A stretch of 64,000 nt of DNA from the NCBI RefSeq assembly GCF_000478605.2, contig NZ_ASHX02000001.1, forward strand, positions 1,176,457 through 1,240,456. Reading direction: 5' to 3'. This DNA comes from Streptomyces thermolilacinus SPC6. Lineage in GTDB: Bacteria > Actinomycetota > Actinomycetes > Streptomycetales > Streptomycetaceae. A program made the translations under genes and the position numbers. Shown one piece after another: positions 57,701 through 64,000 of the stretch. The notes under the pieces were generated by a model. It was not told where the DNA came from, did no database searches, and saw nothing but the letters and a program-made list of their open reading frames with translations. How positions within the stretch are numbered: position 1 is the stretch's first letter; each line of letters starts with the position of its first letter.

Positions 57701-59445
57701 CCGGGGTCCAGCGGCAGGTAGACGCCGCCCGCCTGCATGATGCCGAGCAGCGCGGCCACCTGGTCGGTGCCCCGCTCCAGGCACACGCCGACGAACTCGC
57801 CGCGCCGCAGTCCGCGCCGGAGCAGGTACGCGGCGAAGCGGGCGGCGCGGTCGGTCAGTCCGGTGAAGGTCAGCTGTTCGCGGTCGGAGACGACGGCGAG
57901 GTCCGCGGGCTGCTGCTCGGCGCGCTCCGCGAGGAGTTCGCCGAGGGTGCGGGGCACGGGGCCCGCCGCTCCCCGGCCCGCGTCGAGGGCTTGGGCGCGG
58001 CCTTCGGCGCCGAGCGGTTCGGTGTCGCGCAGCGGCCGGGGGTCGGCCGCGGCGCCGAGCACCGCGCACAGGTCGTGGGCGAGCCGTTCGACCGTGGCCG
58101 GGTCGAACAGCTCGGTGGTGTACTCGATCTGCGCGTCGAGGCCGTCGGCGGTCTCCAGGAACTCGAAGGTCAGGTCGAAGACGGAGTGCTCGCGCCGCAG
58201 CGGGTGGGTGCCGACCTCGAGGTCGCCCAGACCGGTGCTCTGCCCGCTGTCGAGGTTCTGGAGGACCACGGTGGCCTGCACGAGCGGCGGTACGGAGCTG
58301 TCGCGCTCGTCGAGTACGGCGTCCACGACGGCGTCGAAGGGCACCTCGGCGTGGTCGAGGTCGGCCAGCACGCCGTCCTTGACCCCGGCGAGCAGCTGCC
58401 CGAAGGTCTGCCGCTCGTCGACCTGGCCGCGCAGGGCCACGGTGTTGACGAAGAAGCCGACCGTGTCGCGCAGCTGCGGGTCGTCCCGGCCGGCCACGAC
58501 CGTGCCGACGACCACGTCGTCCGACCGGGTCCAGCGGGACAGGACCAGCCGGACGCCCGCGACGAGCACCATGAACAGGTTGGCGTCCTGCGCTTCTGCG
58601 GCCTGCCGCATGGCGTCGGCGGTGGCCCCGGGCACCCGGAAGGTGTGCGAGCCGCCGCCGGTGCCGCGCACCGGGGGGCGCGGCCGGTCGGTGGGCAGGG
58701 CCAGCGGCTCGGCCCCGGCCAGTTTGGTCCGCCAGTGCTCCAGGGACCGTTCGTAGCGCTCGCCGCTGAGCCGTTCGCGCTGCCACACCGCGTAGTCCGC
58801 GTACTGCACGGCCGGTTCGGCGAGCCCCGCGGCCGCGGGGAGTTCGGCGACTGGCGCGGCGGGGCGCTCCACCGCCGCCCGGTAGAGCACGTCCAGCTCG
58901 GAGCGCAGCAGCCCCATCGACCAGCCGTCCGTGATGATGTGGTGCAACGTCAGCAGCAGCACGTGCCGCCGCTCCCCGGTCCGTAGCGCGTGGACGCGCA
59001 GCAGCGGCCCGGTGGCGAGGTCGAAGGGCAGGTTGTAGCGCTCGCGCAGCGCCTCGGCGAGCGTGTCGTCGTCGCGCGCCTCGGTGTACTCGAAGGCCAG
59101 CGCGTCCTGGGCCTCCTGCGGCGGGCGCACCCGCTGCACGCCCTGGCCGTCCTTCTCGCGGAAGGTGGTGCGCAGCGACTCGTGCCGCACGACGAGCGCG
59201 GCGCACGCGCGGCGCAGCGCCTCGGGGTCGAGGTCGCCGCGCACTTCCAGGCAGATACCGGAGTTGTAGTCGGCCCGTCCCGGCTCCAGCTGGTCGAGGA
59301 ACCACAGCCGCTGCTGGGCGTACGACAGGGGCAGCTCGCCGTCCCGGGGTACGCGGGCGATCCTGTTGCGGTCCTTGCGGGCCTGCTGTGCCGCCAGTCG
59401 GCGAAGCATCTCCTGCTTCAGCCGCTCCTTGCGGTCGAGGGTCAT
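51601..59445 (-). CDS. Nonribosomal peptide synthetase, C-A-T-C-A-T-E
   Basis: The protein has 2614 aa from the ATG at 59445 (GGAGGA upstream). Domains: C1 ~35-460 (HHIITDGWS ~167); A1 ~490-990 ([10 protein letters not shown] ~645); T1 ~1005-1070 (GGDSVGS); C2 ~1085-1510 (HHIVTDAWS); A2 ~1545-2055 ([10 protein letters not shown] ~1715); T2 ~2075-2140 (GGDSILS); E ~2155-2590 ([10 protein letters not shown] ~2295, then [19 protein letters not shown] and VSFNYLGQF). Substrate codes read by eye against PheA positions: A1 DAATLAAVCK, close to aromatic (Phe/Tyr/Trp) types; A2 DADDTGFVNK, no match I know, with acidic pocket residues suggesting a basic amino acid. The E domain would give a D-residue. 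No thioesterase follows. The short tail after E may be a docking (COM) element. Confidence 0.95.
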   Translation of the reverse strand: MTLDRKERLKQEMLRRLAAQQARKDRNRIARVPRDGELPLSYAQQRLWFLDQLEPGRADYNSGICLEVRGDLDPEALRRACAALVVRHESLRTTFREKDGQGVQRVRPPQEAQDALAFEYTEARDDDTLAEALRERYNLPFDLATGPLLRVHALRTGERRHVLLLTLHHIITDGWSMGLLRSELDVLYRAAVERPAAPVAELPAAAGLAEPAVQYADYAVWQRERLSGERYERSLEHWRTKLAGAEPLALPTDRPRPPVRGTGGGSHTFRVPGATADAMRQAAEAQDANLFMVLVAGVRLVLSRWTRSDDVVVGTVVAGRDDPQLRDTVGFFVNTVALRGQVDERQTFGQLLAGVKDGVLADLDHAEVPFDAVVDAVLDERDSSVPPLVQATVVLQNLDSGQSTGLGDLEVGTHPLRREHSVFDLTFEFLETADGLDAQIEYTTELFDPATVERLAHDLCAVLGAAADPRPLRDTEPLGAEGRAQALDAGRGAAGPVPRTLGELLAERAEQQPADLAVVSDREQLTFTGLTDRAARFAAYLLRRGLRRGEFVGVCLERGTDQVAALLGIMQAGGVYLPLDPGYPAERLAYVVDDSGVRTVITDTDCAGVLPGTVEPIRLDQVRDEILACEPAPHLATAADAAYMIYTSGSTGRPKGVLVAHHGIAALAAAQGTRMDVGPGTRMLQFASPAFDAAIAELTVALLNGATSVVLPRETLRGEGLVRALDAYGITHVTLPPALLPSLRPEDLRTLRALLVAGEATPGELVAEFSTGRRMFNAYGPTESTVCATMSAPLSGPATPPIGTAIEGTRVYVLDRWLRPVGPGVPGELYIAGDGLAYGYWQRPALTAERFVADPFGPAGSRMYRSGDVVRRRADGQLEFLGRSDGQVKIRGHRIEPGEVEGTLLRLPGVAQAVVDVRGGGTDRRLVAYAVPAVPGTLTAEGLREELSAVLPEYLVPSAFCLLDAIPLTSNGKVDRKALPAVHWAGQSGVGHVPPSTPTETALAGIWAELLGLDAPGVHDNFFRVGGDSVGSVRMLSRAADVLGVRLPPRSVFDHPTIAGLAALLDAAADAARNTTAADPDDGRITPAPRDEPLPLSYAQRRLWFLDDFEPGGSEYNSGAALRISGPLDREALRRAVDALVHRHESLRTVFVARDGSPAQIVRPAAPVPLPFTDLAGGSAAELDAVLATEVQRPFALDEGPLLRLLLVGLGAEEHVLLMCIHHIVTDAWSMSLITRELGALYSAALSHPRTPVADLPARAGLGDLPLQYADFAVWQSRRESSQAFQDSLEHWTRRLAGAEPLELPTDRPRPTVRGTAGAVHDFAVPSDVLDDLHRLGRANGTTLFMTLTAAVQLLLSRWTGQDDITVGTVTSGRERAELENIVGFFINTLALRTRVDESATVAGLLAQVRETVLDAFEHADVPFDRVVEAVAPERDPSRPTLVQAVVALQNAPGDAPRLDGLELADHPLVREHALFDLSLDFGEVDGRLLGALEYNTDLFDHTTAARFADQLVTLLRLLAEDDGRTLRDLVPLPDATRRELLAAATGPALRSGDGHALRALAATAEAHPRRPALTAGDVTLSFGELDARVNRLARRLIASGAGPGDRIALVLPRTADTVTAVLACLRAGAAYVPVDPSYPDDRIRSIIGQARPHSVLTVEASASALRELLGPDVAVASLDGELATALAEGDASPPDDTDRTRPLTDAHPAYVMYTSGSTGTPKGVVVSHGNLRAMIDGYRAVVLDALPDPRRPRRAAHIAAFSFDASWDPLVWLLHGHHLHLVDERTRLDAEELCRALHDWRVDYFDATPSYLTQLVAAGLLDEGAHRPEVITVGAEALDDALLARLRDAGVATGYNFYGPTENTVNSVYWPIREGERPLIGRPMPGVRAHVLDASLRPVPVGVHGELYLGGAGVAQGYAGRPDLTAERFVADPFGPPGSRLYRTGDVVRWTPGHELEFIGRADNQVKIRGFRIELGEIEAVLAAVPGVRHAVAVVREDSPGVRRLVAYVVADGVSAREIRAAASASLPEYMIPAAVVLLDELPLNANGKLDRKALPQPSHDALAGAAYVAPRTATERLLAEIWAELLGVERVGVEDNFFELGGDSILSIQLVSRARKAGLVLTSKDVFVRQTVAGLAAGIDADAPSGGAGAGAEQGTVTGEVPLTPVQSWFLDSHPAAPEHFDMTLLVELDETVDLALMPQVVAALLEQHDMLRLRVTRQDGGWTQTIVPEEDPLRVWQVVDASGMSDDALDAAIRERAHRPRTAGRLESGPLFEAVAFDGGATRPTRLLLTAHHLVVDGVTWRVLLEDLAAAYEQAAAGKHPDLGAKSTSFQQWATRLAAFTRDGGFDDEAAHWAGVIDGAPVDVPLDHPGGDNTVASQETVVSALSEEHTRLLLQRVPGVFRSRINDVLLAALGRVLEGWTGSSRVLVELEGHGREELFDDVDLSRTAGWFTTVHPVVLDLPGDADWRRTVSAVKRQLRRVPRNGIGFGALAHLGTEEQRAGLSDLPMVPVSFNYLGQFGGQGGGDGFYRGFLQSPGGDHAPSELRTNILDVTGSVSGDRMEFSWTYSAALHRRETVERLARAFDDGLREIAEASAPAGRPVGRRTDAPAD

Positions 59446-59507
59446 CGCGCTGTCCTCCGAGGGTGGTTCGAGTGGTGCGGGTGGGAGTTCGGCAGGGGGT
59501 TCATGGG

Positions 59508-62500
59508 TCAGTCGAGGTCCTCGATCTCCGCGAGGACGGCTTCCTCGACGGCCTCGGCGAAGGCCCGCAGCGTCTGGTGGGCGAACAGCGACCGCGTGGG
59601 CATGCGCACCCCGAAGGCGGCCTCGACGGCGCCGATGACCTGGATGCTGCGGACGGAGTCGCCGCCGATGTCGAAGAAGTTGTCGTGGACCCCGACCCGC
59701 TCCAGTCCCAGGATTCCGGCCCAGATGTCGGCGAGCGCCTCTTCGGTGACGGTCTCCGGCGCCTCGTAGCGGTCCTCGGACATCCGGGACCAGTCGGGCG
59801 CCGGCAGTGCCCGGCGGTCCACCTTGCCGTTGGGCGTCAGCGGCAGCTCGTCGATGGGCAGCAGCACCGTCGGGACCATGTAGGCGGGGAGCATCCCGGT
59901 GAGCTTGGCCCGTACGGCGTCCGGGTCGGGCAGGGTGGCGGGCTCCTCCGGCAGGAGGTGGCCGACCAGCTGCTTGGCCCCGGACGGCGAGTCCACGACG
60001 GCGACGGCGGCGCGGGCGACGCCCGGGCAGTCGGCGAGGGCGTTCTCGATCTCGCCGAGCTCGATGCGGAAGCCGCGGATCTTGACCTGTCCGTCGGCGC
60101 GGCCGATGAACTCGATCCGGCCGTCGGGGTTCCAGCGCACCACGTCGCCGGTGCGGTAGAGGCGCCCGCCGACGGAGAAGGGGTCGGCGACGAACCGTTC
60201 GGCGGTCAGCGCGGGCCGGTTCTCGTAGCCGCGGGCCACTCCGTCGCCCGCGAGGTACAGCTCGCCGGCCACCCCGGCCGGGACCGGCCGCAGCAGCGCG
60301 TCCAGGACGTAGGCGCGGGTGTTGTCCATCGGCCGGCCGATGGGCGTCACGGCCGCCCGCGCCTCGTCGGGGGTGATCGGGGTGCAGGTGGCGAACGTGG
60401 TCGTCTCGGTCGGGCCGTAGACGTGTACGACGGTGGTGTCCGGGCACGCCTCGGCGACCCTGACGAAGGCGGCGGGCTGTGCGGCCTCGCCGCCGGTCCA
60501 CACCTCGCGCAGTCCGCCGAAGCAGCCCGGGTCGGCCTGCGCGAACAGGTTGAACAGCGCGGTCGTCAGGAACATCGCGGTGACGCCGTACTGTGCCGCG
60601 CTGGTGCGGATGACCTCGGCGGTCAGGTCGCCGGCGGGGGCGACGGCGACGGTGCCGCCGGCCAGGAGCGGCGCCCACACCTCGTAGGTGGCGGCGTCGA
60701 AGGCGTGCGGCGAGTGGAACAGCACCCGCTCGTGCGCGCCCTGCCAGCGCCGGTCACGGGCCAGCGCCACGATGCTGCGGTGGCTGACGGTGACGCCCTT
60801 GGGGGTGCCGGTGGAGCCGGAGGTGAACATCACGTACGCGGCGGAGTCCGCCGGGACCCGCGGCAGCGCGGTACCGCTGTCGCCGGGGGCGGCGTCGCCG
60901 GTCGCGTCGTACGTGATCACCGGCACTCCGGGCTCGACTAGCCGGTCGAGCATCGAGGTGTCCGCGACGACCGCCGCGGCCGCGGTGTCCTGAAGCAGCC
61001 AGGCGACCCGGTCCGCCGGGAACGCCGCGTGTACGGGGACGTACGCGGCGCCCGCCTTCAGCACCGCCAGCATCGCCACGACCACCCGCGGGGAGCGCGG
61101 CATCAGCAGCAGCACCCGCGACTCGGGGCCGACGCCCCGCTCCGCCAGCACCCGGGCCAGCCGGTCCGCCTCGGCGTCGAGTTCGGCGTACGTCAGCTGC
61201 CCGTCCTCGCCGGTGACGGCGACCGCGTCGGGCCGCCGCCCGGCCTGCTCGGCGAACAGCTCGGGCACGGTACGGCCGGGCACCTCGGTCGTCCCGCCGT
61301 CCTGGAAGGCGGCCAGGGCCGGGTCCTGGCGGCCGGGCATCCGGCCGAGCGGCACGTCGGCGCCCTCGGTCATGGCCCGGAGGATGTCGCCGAGGTGGTC
61401 CAGCAGGCCGCGCACGGTCGGCTCGTCGAAGTGCTTCGGCTCGTATCCGAGGACCAGCCGGACCCGGTCGCCGGAGAACGCGCTGAGGGTGAGCGGGTAG
61501 TTGGTGGCCTCGTTGGCGGTGACGTCCTCCACGGTCAGGCCGTGGGCGCGGGCGCTGTCCTCGTCCACGGGGTAGTTCTCGAAGACGACGAGGCTGTCGA
61601 AGAGGGTGGTGTCCGCGGGCAGCCCGGCCTCCGCCTGGACCCGGGCCAGCGAGAGGTAGTCGTGGCGCCGGGACTCGGTCTGCTGGAGCTGGATGCCGCG
61701 CAGCCAGTCGGCGACCGGCCGGGCCGGGTCGAGGTGGACGCGCACCGGCAGGGTGTTGATGAAGATGCCGATGGTGGACTCGACGTCCGGCAGGTCGGTG
61801 GGTCGGCCGGAGGTCGTCGCGCCGAACACGACGTCCGTCTGGCCGGAGTACGCCGACAGCAGCAGCGCCCAGGCGCCCTGGACGACCGTGTTGACGGTCA
61901 GGCGGTGGCGCTTGGCGAAGTCCAGCACCGCGTCGGACAGCCCGGCCGGGAGGTCAAGCTCCTGGCGCTCGGTGGCACGCGCGGCACGGACGTCGTCGGG
62001 CACCCGGTCGTACGGCAGGGGCACGGGGGTGTCGTACCCGGCGAGGACGTCGCGCCAGTAGGCGTACGCCGCCTCGGTGTCCTGCTCGCCGAGCCAGGCG
62101 TGGTAGTCGCGGAACGCCGGGCGCGGCGGAAGGGCACCGCCGCGGTAGGCGGTGAACAGGTCCGCCATCACCAGCGGCAGGCTCCAGCCGTCCAGCAGGA
62201 TGTGGTGGAACGTCCACACCACCTGCACCCGCGTCTCCGACAGCCGGAACAGCGCCACCCGCGACAGCGGCGCCACGGACAGGTCGATCCCCGCCCGCTC
62301 GTCCGCCGCCGTGAACTCCTCCAGCGCCGCCCGCTGCTCCTCCTGCGACAGACCGCTCCAGTCCCCGACCGTGACGGGCAGGACCGCTTCGCGCCGGACG
62401 ATCTGCACGGGCTGCTCGATGCCCTGCCAGGCGATCGTCGTCCGCAGGACGGGCGTGGCGTCCACGACCTGCTGCCAGGCGCGGTCGAGCGCCTGGATGT

Positions 62501-64000
62501 CCGTGACGCCGTCCAGCACCAGGAGCGTCTGTTCGAAGTAGGAGGAGGAGCCGGGTTCGAGGAGGGTGTGGAAGAGCATGCCCTGCTGCATCGGGGTCAG
62601 CGGGTAGATGTCCTCCACCTCGCGCCCGTCCCCGGCCAGCCGGTCCACCTCCGCCTGCGACAGCGACACGAGCGGGAAGTCCGACGGGGTGACCCCGCCG
62701 ACCCCGTCCGTCAGGCAGTGCCCGATCAGCTCCGTCAGCTCCGCCGCGAACCGCTCGGCGAGCCCCGCCACCGTCGCCTCGTCGTGCACCGCGGTCGAGA
62801 ACGCCCAGTCGAAGACCAGCCGCCCGTCCACGACCCGGCCGACCACGTCCAGCAGATGCGGCCGCTCGTCCAGCGGCGAGTACTCGCCACCGGGGTTGAG
62901 GTCCGAGGTGGTGAAGAGGCTGTCCTCACCGGCCGACGTGTCGAACTGACCGAGGTAGTTGAAGCCGACGCGCGGTTCGGGGAGCGAGCGGAGTTCACCG
63001 CGGAGGTGGCGCAGGGCGCCGTAGCCGATGCCTCGGTCGGGGATGGCCCGCAAGCACTCCTTCGTGTGCTTGATCTGCGCGTCCCAGTCCTCGTACGACC
63101 GCAGCGCCACCGGGAACATCGTCGTGAACCAGCCCACCGTGCGCGACAGGTCCACCCCGTCGAACAGCTCCTCACGGCCATGACCCTCAAGGTCGATCAG
63201 CAGCCGCTCCTCCCCCGCCCACGCACACAGCACCCGTGCGAGAGCCGCCAGCAGCACATCGTTGACCTGCGTCCGGTAGACCCCCGGCACATCCTGCAAC
63301 AGCCGACGCGTCAGCCCCACGGGAAGCTCACACCGCACCGTCTTCTGGGTGCCCATCAGGTTGGCACCGTCGGCGTCCACGGGGACGTCGGAGGGGACGC
63401 CGTCGGTGAGCGTCGTCCAGTAGGGCAGTTCCGCGTCGAAGCCGCCCTGCTCGGTGTGCTCGGCGAGGCGTGCCGCCCAGTGCTGGAAGGAGGTGGTCTT
63501 CGCGCCCAGCGGCATCCGCCGGCACGCCGTGTCCAGGTCCTCCAGAAGAACCCGCCACGACACACCGTCCACCACCAGGTGATGCGCCGCCAGCAACAGC
63601 CGCGAACCACCCGACACACCACCGTCGAACAGCACCACCCGCACCAGCGGACCACCCGCCAGGTCCAGCCCCGACTGCACCCGCTCCGAGTGCTCCCGCA
63701 CCACGGCATCCCGGTCCGCCCCCGACAGACCGCTCACATCCACGGTCTCGAGAACCCGGCCCACATCCTCCGACTCCGCGACGGACAGCCTCCCGTCCAC
63801 CACCCGCAGCCGCAGCATGTCGTGCTGCGCCAGCAGCACACCCACCGCCTCCGCCAGCACACCCGCGTCGAAACCCTCACCCAGCTCCAGCAGCACCGCC
63901 ATGTTGAAGTGATGCGGCGCCCGCACATGCCGGCCCAGGAACCAGTCCACGATCGGCGTCACCGCCACCTCACCCGACACCACACCCTGCTCGGCAGTCG
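59508..64000 (-). CDS. Nonribosomal peptide synthetase, partial (..E)-C-A-T
   Basis: The frame is open to the right window edge, so the 5' part is missing. Visible order: an E domain ([10 protein letters not shown] at about 63570; [29 protein letters not shown]); a C domain that follows E and so should accept a D-residue ([24 protein letters not shown] at about 62195); an A domain ([10 protein letters not shown] at about 60810); and a T domain (DIGGDSVRS at about 59660). The A code by eye is DAYFWGVTFK; the G-x-T-F-K end is shared with Val/Ile-type codes such as DAFWIGGTFK, so a branched aliphatic residue is likely. The gene ends 62 bp before the next NRPS start and belongs to the same leftward operon. 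Confidence 0.95.
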   Translation of the reverse strand, partial: TAEQGVVSGEVAVTPIVDWFLGRHVRAPHHFNMAVLLELGEGFDAGVLAEAVGVLLAQHDMLRLRVVDGRLSVAESEDVGRVLETVDVSGLSGADRDAVVREHSERVQSGLDLAGGPLVRVVLFDGGVSGGSRLLLAAHHLVVDGVSWRVLLEDLDTACRRMPLGAKTTSFQHWAARLAEHTEQGGFDAELPYWTTLTDGVPSDVPVDADGANLMGTQKTVRCELPVGLTRRLLQDVPGVYRTQVNDVLLAALARVLCAWAGEERLLIDLEGHGREELFDGVDLSRTVGWFTTMFPVALRSYEDWDAQIKHTKECLRAIPDRGIGYGALRHLRGELRSLPEPRVGFNYLGQFDTSAGEDSLFTTSDLNPGGEYSPLDERPHLLDVVGRVVDGRLVFDWAFSTAVHDEATVAGLAERFAAELTELIGHCLTDGVGGVTPSDFPLVSLSQAEVDRLAGDGREVEDIYPLTPMQQGMLFHTLLEPGSSSYFEQTLLVLDGVTDIQALDRAWQQVVDATPVLRTTIAWQGIEQPVQIVRREAVLPVTVGDWSGLSQEEQRAALEEFTAADERAGIDLSVAPLSRVALFRLSETRVQVVWTFHHILLDGWSLPLVMADLFTAYRGGALPPRPAFRDYHAWLGEQDTEAAYAYWRDVLAGYDTPVPLPYDRVPDDVRAARATERQELDLPAGLSDAVLDFAKRHRLTVNTVVQGAWALLLSAYSGQTDVVFGATTSGRPTDLPDVESTIGIFINTLPVRVHLDPARPVADWLRGIQLQQTESRRHDYLSLARVQAEAGLPADTTLFDSLVVFENYPVDEDSARAHGLTVEDVTANEATNYPLTLSAFSGDRVRLVLGYEPKHFDEPTVRGLLDHLGDILRAMTEGADVPLGRMPGRQDPALAAFQDGGTTEVPGRTVPELFAEQAGRRPDAVAVTGEDGQLTYAELDAEADRLARVLAERGVGPESRVLLLMPRSPRVVVAMLAVLKAGAAYVPVHAAFPADRVAWLLQDTAAAAVVADTSMLDRLVEPGVPVITYDATGDAAPGDSGTALPRVPADSAAYVMFTSGSTGTPKGVTVSHRSIVALARDRRWQGAHERVLFHSPHAFDAATYEVWAPLLAGGTVAVAPAGDLTAEVIRTSAAQYGVTAMFLTTALFNLFAQADPGCFGGLREVWTGGEAAQPAAFVRVAEACPDTTVVHVYGPTETTTFATCTPITPDEARAAVTPIGRPMDNTRAYVLDALLRPVPAGVAGELYLAGDGVARGYENRPALTAERFVADPFSVGGRLYRTGDVVRWNPDGRIEFIGRADGQVKIRGFRIELGEIENALADCPGVARAAVAVVDSPSGAKQLVGHLLPEEPATLPDPDAVRAKLTGMLPAYMVPTVLLPIDELPLTPNGKVDRRALPAPDWSRMSEDRYEAPETVTEEALADIWAGILGLERVGVHDNFFDIGGDSVRSIQVIGAVEAAFGVRMPTRSLFAHQTLRAFAEAVEEAVLAEIEDLD

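Noticed and set aside
54484..58986. Long plus-strand frames antisense to the NRPS gene
   Set aside because: Repetitive Gly/Val/Glu/Arg sequence mirroring NRPS codons; no motif or start signal.

Overview
The window is very GC-rich, with frequent GTG/TTG starts, 1-4 bp stop/start overlaps and many families typical of Streptomyces: WhiJ-like regulator cassettes, a SARP-type activator, the Pgl phage-defence genes and a large NRPS. It is almost certainly a Streptomyces or close-relative chromosome, probably an accessory region. No rRNA, tRNA, CRISPR array or insertion sequence was recognised.

Layout. 0-4.1 kb: an alpha/beta hydrolase whose nucleophile position is Cys, a small secreted protein, an aryl-AMP ligase with an N-terminal carrier domain, and a 5'-truncated S1-domain gene that ends where the defence island begins. 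4.1-34.3 kb: a BREX type 2 (Pgl) system split into three leftward blocks: brxHI-brxD (4.1-7.7 kb), pglZ-pglY (11.8-18.7 kb) and pglX-pglW (26.0-34.3 kb). Between the first two blocks lie three rightward genes: a coiled-coil/membrane protein, a DUF262 (GmrSD-like) protein with a degenerate HNH-like motif, and a CBS protein with an RxxxxH (HEPN-like) C-terminus. Between pglY and pglX lies a cargo region with a GRDP-like protein, a methyltransferase and a TPR protein divergent from a DUF6879/XRE pair, then an EcsC-family protein and a second WhiJ-like cassette (XRE, DUF397, HATPase). 35.0-37.3 kb: a 42-residue membrane peptide gene and a DUF2075-type nuclease/helicase, convergent on a strong shared terminator.

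37.7-39.4 kb: a small lipoprotein gene and a hydrolase gene broken by two compensating 1-nt indels. 39.6-64 kb: the left part of a nonribosomal peptide cluster. A rightward run encodes a DrrAB-type exporter, an ArsR-like regulator and an AfsR/SARP-type activator. A leftward two-component pair and a rightward LolD/MacB-type ABC pair share a divergent promoter region. The ABC permease has lost its last membrane helix and its frame runs on into the antisense of the next genes. A leftward NRPS line follows: (..E)-C-A-T on a protein that leaves the window, then C-A-T-C-A-T-E, then an MbtH protein. No thioesterase is visible, and the last module ends in an epimerase, so the assembly line must continue elsewhere.

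How the genes work together. PglX (methyltransferase), PglW (kinase), PglY (ATPase), PglZ (phosphatase-fold), BrxD and BrxHI form a complete type 2 BREX set. The nested DUF262/CBS-HEPN pair and the adjacent DUF2075 helicase look like extra defence modules. The two XRE cassettes may control the island's cargo genes. In the NRPS part, the SARP, ArsR-like and two-component regulators and two exporters are the expected control and self-protection set.
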